NCBI GenBank assembly: GCA_914767715.1
Contig: OU612070.1
Coordinates: 6,713,501-6,777,500 of the forward strand
Source of the DNA: Membranipora membranacea
Lineage: Eukaryota; Bryozoa; Gymnolaemata; Cheilostomatida; Membraniporidae
Reading direction: 5' to 3'
Length of the DNA: 64,000 nucleotides
In this document: one piece after another, positions 24,011 to 36,432 of the stretch
Layout: each line of letters begins with the position of its first letter
Numbering within the stretch: position 1 is the stretch's first letter
Notes under the pieces: generated by a model
The model's input: only the letters and a program-made list of their open reading frames with translations
Told to the model about the DNA's origin: nothing
Database searches by the model: none
Position numbers and translations under genes: made by a program

Positions 24011-25269
24011 AGCGTTGAAAACTCCCTGGGACAAGGTTGGGGTTGAGAGTGCCATATATTTCCCAGAGCAGGCCTTCACAGGGGCAAATGAATAAGGTCT
24101 GGGTCCTCTACTACTACTCCCTTCACCTCTCACAGATTCAGCAACAACGGCATGCTGATCAGCACGTTCACTCTCACTCTCACCACAATCAATGTCATCA
24201 TTATCATTCATATTGGCAGGCTCACAACTAGTACCATCAACTTCCATCCCATCATCACACTCATGCATGGTAAAAATGCAACTTAGCAGATACTAAACAA
24301 AGCAGATAAATGGTGTACTATTCAACTTTTTAAAGAATAATGTTAGGAAAACTAATTCCACCACAGTCTCAAACTTTCAGATGCACACGAGGAAAGAACG
24401 TTATACCGAGATATTCTGACTTATTTTCATATCAGGGGTGGTCATACTTACCAACCATACATCCCAATATTAGACTGAGATCCACAATCTCAAGCAGGAA
24501 ACCGGAAACAGCCAATCTGTATTTGATAAATGTACCGCACAGCCAGCACAGCATAATAAACAATATGATACTACTCGTTAGTCCTCGTTATTAGCCGTTC
24601 CCTATCATTTTCCAGGTCACTGCACATGCGAAATTAATCATTTAATGGACTCTGACAGAAATCAGTGCGCCATTTGTGTAAAACACCTCTTTATATTTCA
24701 CCTGTTTTCTGACATAAATTATTGTATCACATTGATGGAATGGAAATATGGATCTGTATTAGTATGGTTGATATCTGGTCAAAAGAGACAACTTGACACT
24801 GTTTTTGAACAGAATCCAGTGGGAACTGTGTTCTAATGATTCCCCTCTACATTTTTTTTGTGGGAACTGAGAACACTCACTCAGAACACTGTGTAATGGT
24901 TAGGGCTATTGAATTTAAGGACCTTTGAATCTGCTAAGCATTCATCAACCTAAAGTGTAGTTGAGTCCCGCTAAGTTGTTGCCTGTACGCTGAAAGTAAA
25001 ACAACAGTGTAAAATGTTATATAAAATATATTGATGGGTAATAACGATAATCATGAAAATTGGATTACATTCAAAAGTAGTGCAACTTGTAATAAAAACT
25101 AAATACTTGCCAGGACAATTCAATATGTGGGGATAACATCACCTTCTATAAGACTCAAGATTCCTTTAGTCTTCAGCAGGTTATGCAAATGGCAGTCTCA
25201 CCAACACCACAATACAAATACAACTATAACCGATGATCAGTCAATATAACCAAGGACTTTTTCGGACAG
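24011..25269. other. No gene recognised
   Basis: A 96-codon minus-strand frame (23978-24268) is acidic and Ser-rich, then RPYSFAPVKA. It could be the start of a protein but has no supporting exon. Nothing else is seen. Confidence 0.3.
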
Positions 25270-26045
25270 TATGGAATGCCTAAAAGCCTGTCTAGGAAGT
25301 ATATCAAGTCTATGCTTGTAGATGAACGCTTTCAGATTCTTTTGGACTTTCTTGTCGCACAATACTCCTGTTAAGAGTCTCTCGCCCCTTATCCAAGGTT
25401 CAGCCAATGTGCACTTGTACCTCTGGCATTCATCCTCCTTAAGGTGAATTGTAGTTCTCAGGTTTTTGAATGTGGTTTTTTAAGTCAAAATGGCATGAGC
25501 AGAGCCATCATACCTCTTTAATCTGATGTTGTGCCTGCTTTCTTTTCGGGGTAGGTACTCAGTTATAGATCTTCTGACTTTTAGGCCCACATCCTCTTTA
25601 TTTTCTTCTCCAGTCCTCTAATCTCTCTTCCATATCATCAAATCACATGCAACCAGATCAGCTGCAAACATCACACTCCACAGAACGTCTTCCACATTGT
25701 CATCCGAGATAACATCCATTATAACTATAAAAATTAATGGGGTTAGGGCTGAGCCTCGGTATAGTGCAACTTTCTCTCTCATTTGTTCTGTCTCCCAGCA
25801 TTTGCCGCACATGGCGCCTCATTAGACAATGGCATATCAACTATTTCGGGACGGTATCATACGCCTTTTCCAGGTCAGCGAAAACCATTGGAGCTCGTTG
25901 TTGAATTCGCTATACTTTTCCTGTAGCATGCGTAGAAATGGGCTTTGTGGTTGGCATGCCTCTCTAAAAACAATATCGATTGTCTTTTACTTTGAGTAAC
26001 TCTATTCACCTAGATTCTTTCGTAGAGTTTGAGGGAGAGGCTGAG
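25270..26045 (-). mobile_element. RTE-like LINE reverse-transcriptase fragment, degenerate
   Basis: In order on the minus strand: RMLQEKY near 25910; MVFADLEKAYDTVPK near 25880; GSALTPLIFIVIMDVI (25760-25710); a degenerate catalytic box VMFAADLVA, where FADD is expected, near 25660; then RERLLTGVLCDKKVQKNLKA and YKHRLDIL (25400-25310). The 'GVLCDKKVP..LK.K.YK' block is characteristic of RTE-type RTs. Stops and frameshifts break the frame, and the catalytic DD is lost. Confidence 0.85.
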
Positions 26046-26328
26046 GAGCATTTTACCTCTGAAATTAGATAAGAAATGATATAGATTGTTGAAAGGTTGC
26101 GGTTGAGATCTAAAGTCACGTTGCAGAAACTATATTTGTTTGCTTTCGCCATATCAATTTTTTACTGTTAATATAATTGTATAATTTCACGCTTATTTCA
26201 AAGTAATTTTCAGCATAAGTAAAAATCAATTTGTTCTTGTCTTTTAAGACGTTTAGGAGGACAAATAGCAGTCAATGTATTTGAAGGTATCCATAAAAGA
26301 CTAGGTTTCTTTCTCAAGGGCAACGAAA

Positions 26329-28123
26329 ATGCTGTTGGATAGTTCAATAGCTGTTTGCACATCTCTAGGGGTAAGCCACCTGAAAATAGCTGAAGATGTG
26401 CAAATGATCAACATCACTGTAAATGGAAAGCATAATTAAATAACAATATATATGTACTCTATAGCTAACACTGCTACTGCTGTCAATCTCTTTGAATCTA
26501 GGGAATGATTTAAAGGTTTTTGATCTCTTTCTCTACAGTTTCTATATGCATTGGTGACATGTCAGATGGTATCCGCTGATTCAGAATTGTCATATCTGTC
26601 ATCACAGCTCTGTATGAGACAAGAAGGCATTACTGAAACAGAATGTGACCCTGATGCAATATGCTCTTATATGTAGTATGAGCACCTCTTGTGTAGCCTT
26701 TGGGTTCCAGAGGCAGTCGGTTGTGTCGTCTTGGAGTGAATGTTACAGATTCTGTGATTGATCATGCACACTGTATAGCATGAGCAATGATCTAAATTTC
26801 AGGTGTAGCGATTTATTTACACTAGTTGTAGTAAAAGACGCCATTTGTAATATGTAGGACCCAATTTATTATGAAAATGTTCATCAAAGTTTAACGAATT
26901 GTTAAGCAGAATTACATAAACACGTTTATATGATTCATGATTTTCTGATAACAGATATCAGTGTGTGACTCTGAGGATGATTGTTTCTTGTCTCAGTGAG
27001 GAACACTTGCATTAAATTATTCGAAATATCTATAATCAGTAGTGATGCACAAACAAGCTGTCAGAATTGAGGGGAGCTCTTTGGCTATGTGGAACAGCGA
27101 AAAGATGATCGATGTATTCAGAAAACTTGTTGAAAACCACATTGGAGGTAAAGCTATAGAGGTTTTCTTTTTGACCATCTGTCGAAGAAACATCTCAGTC
27201 AATGTGTGGCGCTGGTAATTTACGGCTTCAATTTTCTGGATCCTTTAAGGAGTGATCCCTGTCTATAATATTAAAAAAATCCCTTGAAGTTGATTATGTT
27301 TATCTTATCTATTGATTCATTCCCTGACGCAAACTCATAAACATCAGGTAGTTTATTATATATGTGTAAAGTCACTTGCTCAGCTCAGCTCAAATTCAAT
27401 GTGGCTAAGGGGATAAGCATTGCTGACCCCAGTTGCTGTTACAAAGTAAAAAATAAGATCTGATGTCATACAAGACTAGTCTCTTAGGACAAGTCAATCG
27501 CAGCTGTGCACCAATTATTTTTGTTATGTTCACCACACCACCTCACTGAATAATCAGCAATATATTTCAATCTGACATCATCCTGACTCTATTCAAAGCG
27601 TTGAAAGAAGATACTTCCCATGATACAATGTTTTGATAAACAAACACATCTGTTCCACGGCAAATTAATATTTCAAACACTTCCTGACAATAGCATCCAC
27701 CTATAAGGAAAACAATGACAAATGCTTGCCGAAATGGACCATATTATTTGCATATCAATGTAAGTGCATTTCCATATTGCATCATAAGCCCAAGCTTGCT
27801 GAAGACATCCTAGTTCTGGGGAGCATTTGGAAACTTTATAAGGTTATTGTACTATTATTGAAAATTCTTCCACTTCTGTTGACAAGCTGGAATGGCAATC
27901 GAGTTGGAATCTGGACAGATGGAATGAATTTCGGTGGATCTTGGCAGTGGAACAATGGTGAGGAAATATCAGGTGATGTCTGGGCTCCGATTCAGCCTAG
28001 TGGAAACGGGGATTGTCTGCAGCTATATAGAGGCATGACAGCACCACAATGGTCATTGAGATGGATGATGTGGGATGCAGCAGTTTTCAACTAGAATATG
28101 TCTCTGAGAGGTTAGGTCATTAA
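26329..28123 (+). pseudogene. PAN/C-type-lectin gene, copy 3 (frameshifted pseudogene)
   Basis: All four exon equivalents are recognisable: 26329-26370 (signal peptide start, donor GTAAGC intact), 26539-26802 (PAN part), about 26955-27147 and about 27897-28123 (lectin halves). Exon 2 has a 5-bp deletion relative to copy 2 just after GITET, giving a stop soon after. Exon 3 has lost its first codons and carries frameshifts, with a TGA near 27068. Exon 4 starts at a changed acceptor (GACAAG) and has a one-base deletion before the MDD block. The sugar triad is QPS. It is not expected to make a lectin. Confidence 0.85.
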
Positions 28124-28239
28124 ATGCCCAAAATATCAAATTAGTTGATTGTGCTGGAGATATGACTGCAGGATTAAAAAGGTCCAACGTTTTGCGCAGT
28201 TTCGTGTTGTGTGTATTATCTTAATTGTCATTTTTCCTA

Positions 28240-28860
28240 CAAACATAAGCAAGTGAGCATGATGAACATGCTCAGTCTGTTTTATAAAAGCAGAATTCTT
28301 TCAATTCTGAGCTACGTCAGCCCTGCTTGGTACACATTAACTTCTCAGTATGCACACGATAAGCTTGAGCATCATCAAAGCCGCTGTCTCCACAGTGACG
28401 TTTATGGCATTACAGATAATCGAACTAAAAACCTGATATTGAATATTACATACTGGTGAAGTACATTTTTTATAAATGAATTTTTACCAAAGCTTCCATC
28501 AGGAAGATACAGGACATAAAAATATCGGTCTTCTTGGGGAAAAGACAGTTTTTTACGCAACATGATTTTATCCCTCAATAAGATTAATTGAACCCAATCC
28601 ACGATGAGACGTCAGCTTCTTTCTCAGGTATTTTTAACTTTTTGCTCTATGTGGACAGCAGTGTATCAAACAACGATACCCTGATATCAAATCGAACACT
28701 GAACGATGCCGCCTCTCTGGAATCATGCCTATTCAAGACTATTTAAACATGCAAGGCCAGAAATACGCCTATAGAGTAGAGGCAGACAAACATCATCGTC
28801 TGCATCACCTAGTACCATCACTGCGCTCTACTCTCAGCAGACAGCAAACGTTTACGTGAC
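28240..28860 (+). mobile_element. LINE ORF2 C-terminal fragment
   Basis: FYKSRILSILSYVSPAWYT, then DKLEHHQSRCL (28285-28385), resembles the post-RT 'Y.s.i.P.L.Y.sp.W......kLe..Q.r.l' segment. Further on, QCIKQRYPDIKSNTERCRLS...QGQKYAYRVEADKHHRLH (28660-28810) resembles the tail of the same proteins. A stretch between them is frameshifted or unrelated. Confidence 0.6.
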
Positions 28861-29470
28861 CGTAGGGTGACACATTCAAATATAAATTTCGGCTCTAAAT
28901 CTCTGTTTGTATCACACTTGTGACTACTAGTGCAAACCAATTAACATATTATTCAAATACCTATATCGTTTCAGCTGTGATAAACATAGGATCCGCCTGA
29001 ACTCAAGGTCGAATGTAATAACTAGTCATATTTTCACTTTAAAAAGGACTCCGTAGGCAAATTGATGGAACTGTTGTATATGGAGATGCTTACACTCAGT
29101 CCAATATTTCATTACTTGATTGTCATTTTCGATACAAGCTTATAAGAGAATTTCCCTATGCTCAAGTCACGCTGTAGAGATGAGCCTCACTAATATAGGA
29201 TATTAGTACACCTAATAAAATAATGTTGTCAATTTACCAAACTAATAAAATAACAACTAATGCTGAATTCTAATGATGGCAAGTAACATAACTGTTTTAA
29301 CCTTTACTCACCGGACCCAGTTTTGTCTTGTTTTTTTTTTTTCTGTTATGCAAATTATTTTAACTCTTATCCTCCTCTGAATACCAAAACGAAATACTTC
29401 ATTGAGGCAAAGAGGGTGTAAATTGGATTCCAACCCATGCTCCTGATTATGAGGTAAGTCCATTTGGAAA

Positions 29471-30489
29471 TAATAATCTGAAGAAAGAAATAAACATGAC
29501 ACTACAAATCTAGCCAGCCGTCAGCCTAAAACTACATGGGTAAGGGTAGCCAACTTCAAAATTGATTTACAAAAAACCAACAAAACATATTTTATATTGA
29601 ACTGTATTCGAAAAACACATAAATTTTATTTGTCGATCAGGCCTCTTGGAAATATGCGACCATGCACTTAAAAGAAAAAGAGGATTAAACAATCAACCGT
29701 AATCTTTAAAATAATATAATCAGGGAAGGCTGTTCTATGACATAAGAGTGCTATGCTGATTGGTGATGGGGGGGGGGGGGACGCTATGTTGAATGGTAAT
29801 GAGCATATGCAGAAATTAATGACTCATGGTAAGTAAAGGATTATAACTATAATACAGAGTTATGAAGATTAATTGTATTACAAAGATCCCAAAACTTGAT
29901 AGTGAACTAATGTGAGCAGTTTGATTGGCTGTTGCTCTGTTAGCCAATTAGAATGAGCCTTTTTGATAGTCAAGTTTCCACAGTAAATGTGGGGGAATAT
30001 CTTAAAACCCAAAATTGGAGATGTCATCTATGGTTGAAGCATAAGAGCTACGGTTCAATTCTAGAGAGGTGTTTAGGTAGAAATATTCATAACTCCTATC
30101 AATAAATATGTATGATAAAGTTGACCATTTTGAGTGCAATAATGACTTTGGATTGTTTCCATCATTATCAAATATACTTGGCAATATTGAAGAGAAACAG
30201 AATAATTATTTCTCCATCACTCTGATGCTAGCTATTCGCCAAGGAAGATGAAGCTTCAAATACTGTGTGTTTTGACTGGTGAGCATTGTTCTGTAAAGTA
30301 TTCTTATGGGTTTATTTTCGTTGCAAACTGATACAGCAGGCTTTGGGGGTGTAGCAACCTGATTACTATGACTGTAAATTACTTATGCCAGATTCAGATT
30401 CAGTTTTTTTGGTAATTTTTTTAAAGACAAATTACAATGTGCTGACTGAAAAGCTCTGTCATATGGTCATACATATACTGTTTAAAACT
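29471..30489. other. No gene recognised; poly-G run
   Basis: A 13-base G tract lies at about 29767-29780. No exon or element ends are recognised. Confidence 0.4.
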
Positions 30490-31010
30490 TGAAGACTCTG
30501 GGGTAAAAAACTGTGTAAAAAATTTTTGTACGCACTCTAGGCACAGAAAAATATTTCAAGTATATCAAGATAAAAATTATTTTTGCTAAAGAGTTTGTGG
30601 AGCTTAGTTCATTCTCCCTCTGTGGCTGGTCTGAACCACACTTCAATGTTATATGCTAGAACAGGAAAATTTAGACTTTCCATAAAATGCTGTTTATGTT
30701 TGGAGGTAGGTTTAAAATGTTTGCACTTAGAAAAAGCATAAAATTGTTGACGCAGCTTTCTATAAATATAGTCCATATTTGATTGTCATTTTAAATCACA
30801 GCAAATAAAGTACTACAATACTTAAAACCCTCCACTTTTTCTATCACATAGCATTGAGACTTGCATAACTTTGCAGCTGACCGTAAATCATTAATATTTG
30901 TGATTTGGGTTTGGCAATATTCAGTTTTCCATAAATGATGTTTTTTAATTAATGTTACTTTGTGTTTCGCACCTGAGGTAGAACCAAGAGGTGACAACTC
31001 AGCTCGATAT
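30490..31010 (-). mobile_element. Probable LINE ORF2 C-terminal fragment, degenerate
   Basis: The minus strand encodes KCKSQ-like and EKVEGFKYCSTLFAVI (30850-30790), then a continuation NDNQIWTIFIESCVNNF in the same register after one stop. This resembles the 'V..FKYLG..F..d..w..hI......' block after the RT thumb of non-LTR elements. A later piece resembles 'SL..P...YNIE.W'. Several stops are present. Confidence 0.45.
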
Positions 31011-32169
31011 AGGCCGACCTCAAAATCACATGGTATGATTTGGTATGGTCATATGGTATACATGATGATTATCTTATGACTTCATGACTTTAGATTATAT
31101 CTGGAGTCAGAATAATTGAAATTTTTACATTTTATATTTTGGCATGACTATGTGAACGGAAAAGATTTCATTTGACACCTTTTAAAATCATCATTCTCTC
31201 CAAACCGCCAGCTAGATTGTTTCAGAATGATCATTATCCACTTTCATGTAAAATCATTGCAATGCTACAACAGAGTGGATAGCACAGTGTCGATGCCTTG
31301 TGAGGAATGCGCTGAATTAGGAAAGGTGTTTCAAGTCTGAAGTTTCCAGTCTATAGTACTTATATGTTTATGGTTAAGCTAAATAAATAAAATATGTATT
31401 AAAACGCCTAGAGAAATACAACAACTTTATCCCATTAGACTCATAATTCTCCATGGCACTAGAGGTAATAGAGAGGCAATATCTAAGATAATCTTTGTAA
31501 ACCTTAATTCCTCAGGCTAACTCGACAAAAAAAGATTCCAGCTGGCATTGATGTCTAATCCACCTGCCATCTCATGTGGTTTGGCATTTTGCAATTACAA
31601 ATTTCAGCTCCTAAATTTCAGTTAGTTTGTTTCCGTTATTTTAACAGTCTCCGTCATGCCATGGGAGAACATTCTTTTAGATTACCGAAAGTGTATACAA
31701 AGTTTAAGTGCCAAGTAATGGCTGTTAGTTGACCGAAGTGTTAAAAATTTGCATCCGTTTGACATGAAAACTGTGCAATGATAAACATCCTAAATGGAAC
31801 ATTGATCACAAATCCAGGATATTGAATTTATATTACATAAAAATCAGGTCACCTAAAACAGCTTGTTAGGTATTGTAAAACTGCCCACTTGTCATAGCAG
31901 TAATGTCACGATGACAAACCTTATTTTTGTAACCCTAGTATATGCAACATTGACGGTAAGTAAAAAATAATTGAGCCTGCATAAGAGTAAGTGATAGCTC
32001 GCTAACATTACCCAACATAGCTGAAATTTGTGTTCTCGGGTGCTTGCGTTGGATACAGCAAAGTCCCGATGACTGAACTACAGCATTGATTTCTAAAACT
32101 AACCATTAACTAAACCACCAACTAAGAACTAACCACTAACTAAACTTCAATGACACAAAACCTTGAAGC
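31011..32169. other. No gene recognised
   Basis: AT-rich sequence with no exon-like frame. A short direct repetition of 'aactaaccactaactaaac' type occurs near 32098-32145. Confidence 0.35.
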
Positions 32170-32536
32170 ATGTTACTGTTTTTATTTCCTATGTTGTCAA
32201 TTTGGCCATGGTGAAAGCAGTAACTGTCGATTCCACATTGTATTTATATCCCCAGTCTGAAACTGATTTCTCTTCCTACCTTCAGTTGGCCAATCAGATG
32301 ATGACCAGCTTAACAGACTCAGACTTTATGTTATCGAAATACTGCATGCGGCAAGATGGCATTACTGGGACAATACATATGTCTCCCCACTCAAATGTGC
32401 TCCGGGATGCAGTATGAAAAGTTCATGTGAAGCGTTTGGTTTCCAACCTGGCAGCAGGTCGTGTCGCCTTGGATCTTAAGTCACAGATGCTGTGATAGAC
32501 AGTACACATTGTATCCTAGGAGAATCAGTATCTCAG
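32170..32536 (+). pseudogene. PAN-domain exon remnant of the lectin family (copy 4)
   Basis: The order of motifs follows exon 2 of copy 2: SKYCMRQDGITGT near 32340, a frameshift, then CSMKSSCEAFGFQ and SCRLGS (32405-32475), an in-frame TAA, VTDAVIDSTHCILGE, and a donor AG|GTGAG at 32536. It is more diverged than copy 3. No signal-peptide or lectin exons are seen around it. Confidence 0.65.
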
Positions 32537-32890
32537 GTGAGTTGTACTAACAATGAACAAATCAGATTCCAATTTCTTATGTAATTTATTTGAGATATTG
32601 AAGTGATACGAACAAAGAAGTTGTGTCCCTACCCAAAGCTAATGATTTGTTGTTGCAGTTTAATTGAACTACTACAACTTGAAGAGTTGAGCAGCGCTTG
32701 AATACATCTCGTAGACAATATTATGACATCATCATGTCACCGTTCATTCTCAATGCTCAAACATCATATTAAATGGCACAAATAAGCAGGTCTGGTGCTA
32801 ACCAATAACCATGCAAGCCTTTTATCATGTAGCTTAAAAAAGAGTGCCCGCAGGTAGATGACACCTGGGATCACATTACATCATGTGTAC

Positions 32891-33879
32891 CTCTATGAGA
32901 TTTGGGGCAGGTTTGTGCTCAGCAACCGGCACACCAACCTCATCACTGTCCTCCACCACCACATTCTTTGAGTGAACAGGGATATCCTCAAACTTAAGTC
33001 ATGAACTACTGGATATGTACTAACAACATTATTAGGTAACACCTCTCCATTTGCACAGAAAGTAAATCTTGATGAGAGGTTTTAGGTTAATTAAGTACTC
33101 AGGGTTTCTCAAGCAGCATCTAAGCATTGTATCTCATACCATCTTACACCGTACAGGGCACTCCAGCAATTCCACTGCGTTATGTTGTAATATTTCAAAA
33201 CTTGTAGTGTTTTGTAAGATCAAGGAAACACATTTTGTTCTTGTTTGTTCTTAAATACGTAGTTTTTACATGTTATGTGTACTGTGTATTGCCAGCGTTT
33301 TGAATAGGCCCAATGTGATACATTAACCATAACCATAAACCCAGCTTAGTGATTTCACCTGGGTTTGTTATTTTTATTGAAACATTTTCTTGTCAGAACT
33401 ACTCATTGCAGTTAAAAGATTAGGCATATGCAGTATGTATAAGACGCAAAATCATGGTCAATTTTAATTATTCTAACAGTTTTTTTTCAAGACACCTGAT
33501 TAAATATCTCAGCAATTGTTGAGTTTTCATTCAAATTTGTTACACCATTGACATATGATCTACGTATGGAATAGCCAATGCATATTTCACTATGTCCAAA
33601 CTCCTAACATTTACTTGCCTCTTCGCCTCTTCATTATGGGAATAGCATCGGTTCAACTTCGCATAGGCAAGTGTTCCTTGATTCGATGTGGGCAACTGTA
33701 ATGCATCGAAACGGGGTTAGCATCAAAAACTGTGATGTTGGAAAATCAGAGTTTTCTCCACCTGTTGTCTTAACCTTACCAGGATTTTCCGACTGATTGA
33801 CTAACTCCTCAGCTGAGAGCTTCTGTTCAGTCTCCTCTGTAACTGTGAGATGGGCCGGTGGAGGTACAGTGTGGGGTTT
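32891..33879 (-). CDS. Two candidate exons of an unrecognised gene
   Basis: Exon 33879-33780 (acceptor CTCCTTCAG, donor GTAAGG) encodes KPHTVPPPAHLTVTEETEQK and continues LSAEELVNQSENP. Exon 32992-32891 (acceptor CTTAAG, donor GTACAC) encodes FEDIPVHSKNVVVEDSDEVG and continues PVAEHKPAPNLIE. Both are polar, Pro/Glu-rich and probably disordered. Their phases do not match each other, so another exon would be needed between them, or one is false. No family is recognised. Confidence 0.3.
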
Positions 33880-34316
33880 CTGAAGGAGAAAAATTTAGCT
33901 GTTTCGCACAAGCTTGACAAATTTAATTTTATGGCTAGCAAGCGTGTATCGAAAAAATCTGCTAGTGGAATTTGGACCTAGCTAACATCTACGTGTCACT
34001 GCCAATGGCCGAATAGTGCCAGTTCAGTTTTGGCAGCTCGCAGTACACCCATGATTAGGAGGTCTTCTATGGCCTCACCTCTAGGATGCATTCTAGTTTT
34101 CTAGGATGTATCACATTCTCAGTATGTGGATCTAGGACACCTTGCGTCCCTCTTTAGGGGCAGCCGAATCTTCTGTTTCTTACTAAACAGCAATAAGTGC
34201 CTCAACAAGCTAAACTATAGTTAAAATGTTACAAGTGATTTAGATGGTGACCACCTGTGTCGAGAAACTTCATGACCAACTCGAGTACGATGAGAGTAAA
34301 ATCTTTCTATCACAAT
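33880..34316. other. No gene recognised
   Basis: No exon or repeat assigned. Confidence 0.3.
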
Positions 34317-34425
34317 ACAACTTATTGGTTTTGTTGCTGTTGTTGTTGTTGTTGTTGTTGTCGGTGTTGTCAGAGTTGTTGTCGGTGTTGTTGTCAGAGT
34401 TGTTGTCGGTGTTGTTGTCAGTTTA
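34317..34425. repeat. (TTG)n-type microsatellite with TCGG/TCAG interruptions
   Basis: Runs of GTT/TTG are interrupted by a 'ttgttgtcggtgttgttgtc' higher-order unit. The plus-strand reading frames give Leu or Cys runs, which are artefacts of the repeat. Confidence 0.9.
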
Positions 34426-34429
34426 TCTT

Positions 34430-35046
34430 TCCAGAACTTGGAATTTTTATTAGGGCCTTCACAACCTTTTTCTTCTCTGATTAAGTCATAGAACTATTTT
34501 GGCCTAGACGTTGTGGGTGCCTTTGCTAAAGCAAATGAGGCTCATTGTTAGAGATAAGTATTGCAGAATGTCGCCTCAAACAATCTAGTTGTTGTTACTA
34601 TTTTGGTTCAAGGTATGATAATTGGCATGTGAGTTGTTTTTTTGCCTTGATTTGGAGTTATCCAACGTCTTGGCTCTCTCTTTGGCAGGTCATTGGCTTC
34701 TTCCCTCCAGCCTAGCCTTTTCTCAAACCCCCTTTTTGTTGTCTTGGGGCCTTTGAGATGAAGCTACTCCAGCCACCATCAGAGTCAGCACATTGGCTAT
34801 TTGGAGTGGGTCTCAGCATAGTTTAGTTCATTGTCTTCTCCTTCTCACTAATAAGAAGGAAAACAATCCTGACCAGCCAACCCAAAAATAAACCATCCAG
34901 TCAATAATAAATATTTGTTTCAATATGTGTTTTTTTTGTATTATTATTGACATTTATAGCTTTATTTTGAAGTTTTGTAGAACATCTGGAAGAAAATTTT
35001 AATTATTTAATACTTAACTAACTGTGGTTGTAATTATCATTCTCAG
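34430..35046. other. No gene recognised
   Basis: No exon or element assigned. Confidence 0.3.
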
Positions 35047-35949
35047 ACACCGGAAATTCCTCATATCACCTGACCATTTACCACTAGATGAACAGGTCGC
35101 ATATGGTGTCTTACCTCCCATTGGCTCAAAGCTGAACGCCAAGGATTTTTCCTATCAGACATATTCAGACACACAGTCACAGGTCCTCAAAAAACTCACC
35201 GCTACACTCCCCCCCCCCCCCACATCATACAAGACAAGATATTACCAGATGTCACTTTCAGACAGAGAACATCTGGTCCCTTGTCTAATTTGCTCTTTGC
35301 TACATCCAGGGCAAGGTTTTAGGACACAAGCGCGTCTTTCTTCTGAAGTTCCTACTCTATTCAGGTTCTCCAATAGCTTTCTTGCACAGTAACTGATGGT
35401 TTGAGTAAGAGCAATTAAGAAGATTCAGTGCTAATCATAGAAATGCCAATAATTATTAATAGGTCTATGGTACCAATAAAAACGGTAAAATTACCAAAAC
35501 TAAATATACATTTACAGCATAACCTTAAAACATTAATAGGAAGGCTTTTTAGAACCAAAACAATTGAACGGCATCCATGTTTGTGGTGGAAAATTTCCAA
35601 GAATAAAGTTTAGAAGCATTCAGAGTCATAGCGTTTAGTTCTCATGTCCATATAGATGCCAGCAGGCATGAGTGGCCACTCACCCCAGCCCTCTTTTGAA
35701 ACAATGGTAAAAAATATGATAAGTATTTTTTTTCGGTATTGACACAAGGTCTTATTTGACCGCCCTAATTAACGGGCCCCCTAAAGTGCCCCCCGCTGAC
35801 TAAAAATATTCTGTCCCTTATCCTAAGGTCAATGCTCACCGCTCTTCTCTTTACATTTTAGTGGAGGTTTACCCCACATCACCTTCTGTTACAATATACC
35901 CGTACTTAGAAAGCTCTTAGAGGCTCTGGCCTTGCTCGCTGCCTTACAG
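35047..35949 (+). CDS. Two candidate exons of an unrecognised gene
   Basis: Exon 35047-35182 (acceptor CATTCTCAG, donor GTCCTC) encodes LISPDHLPLDEQVAYGVLPP and continues IGSKLNAKDFSYQTYSDTQS. Exon 35862-35949 (acceptor TTTACATTTTAG, donor GTGATC) encodes GLPHITFCYNIPVLRKLLEA and continues LALLAALQ, an amphipathic helix. The compositions look protein-like, but the phases do not join directly. A C-run of 13 lies just after the first exon, at 35209-35221. I do not recognise either piece. Confidence 0.3.
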
Positions 35950-36326
35950 GTGATCATAAGATCGCCTGACTCAAACACATAACCTCTCTTACATCAAGCT
36001 CTGTATGCACTACCAGTTGAATAGCGCAATCTGGCAGCTGTGAACAGAAGGAGTACATATAGGGCATAGTTGAGTGTTCAACTCTCTTATCCTCCTTGTT
36101 TGATTCTTCGACTAGTTAATGATAAATAATAATATAATATAATATAATAGTATACACTTCATTGTAAAATGTGGGTACTTTAGTTATCCTCTTCTATACA
36201 GACTTCACTTAAAAACTTAACTTACATAGTTTGCCGCCCATAGAAAGTGTTTTTGTACGAAACCAGGGATTTCCATTTAAATATCCTAAAATATTTCTAA
36301 TCTGCTATGTAGTATGGTAACTGTAT

Positions 36327-36432
36327 TGAATTTAACGCAAAAGAATGCCAAAAAACAGCTATTTTTAGGGACTTTTGAGGTCTTTTTAAGGACTTTTGAG
36401 GTGTTTTTTGGCATTCTATTGCGTTAAATTCA
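36327..36432. repeat. Near-perfect 31-bp-arm hairpin
   Basis: Arm 36327-36357 begins TGAATTTAACGCAA. Arm 36402-36432 is its reverse complement with one mismatch. The 44-nt loop holds two copies of 'ggacttttgaggt'. There is no flanking element. It could be a tiny palindromic MITE or a transcribed hairpin. Confidence 0.9.

Larger units (their letters stand above)
26100..29470. repeat. Segmental duplication arm 3
   Basis: Direct copy of arm 2 (from about 21.0 kb) and inverted copy of arm 1. It includes the upstream repeat block near 26105-26300, lectin copy 3, and flank to about 29470. It has gained LINE sequence at 28240-28860 relative to arm 2. Confidence 0.7.

Noticed and set aside
23978-24268. 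96-codon acidic open frame on the minus strand
   Set aside because: No splice partners, no family match, and it lies at the ragged end of a duplicated non-coding flank.
34244-34484. Leu-rich and Cys-rich open frames
   Set aside because: They are readings of a TTG/GTT microsatellite in two frames.
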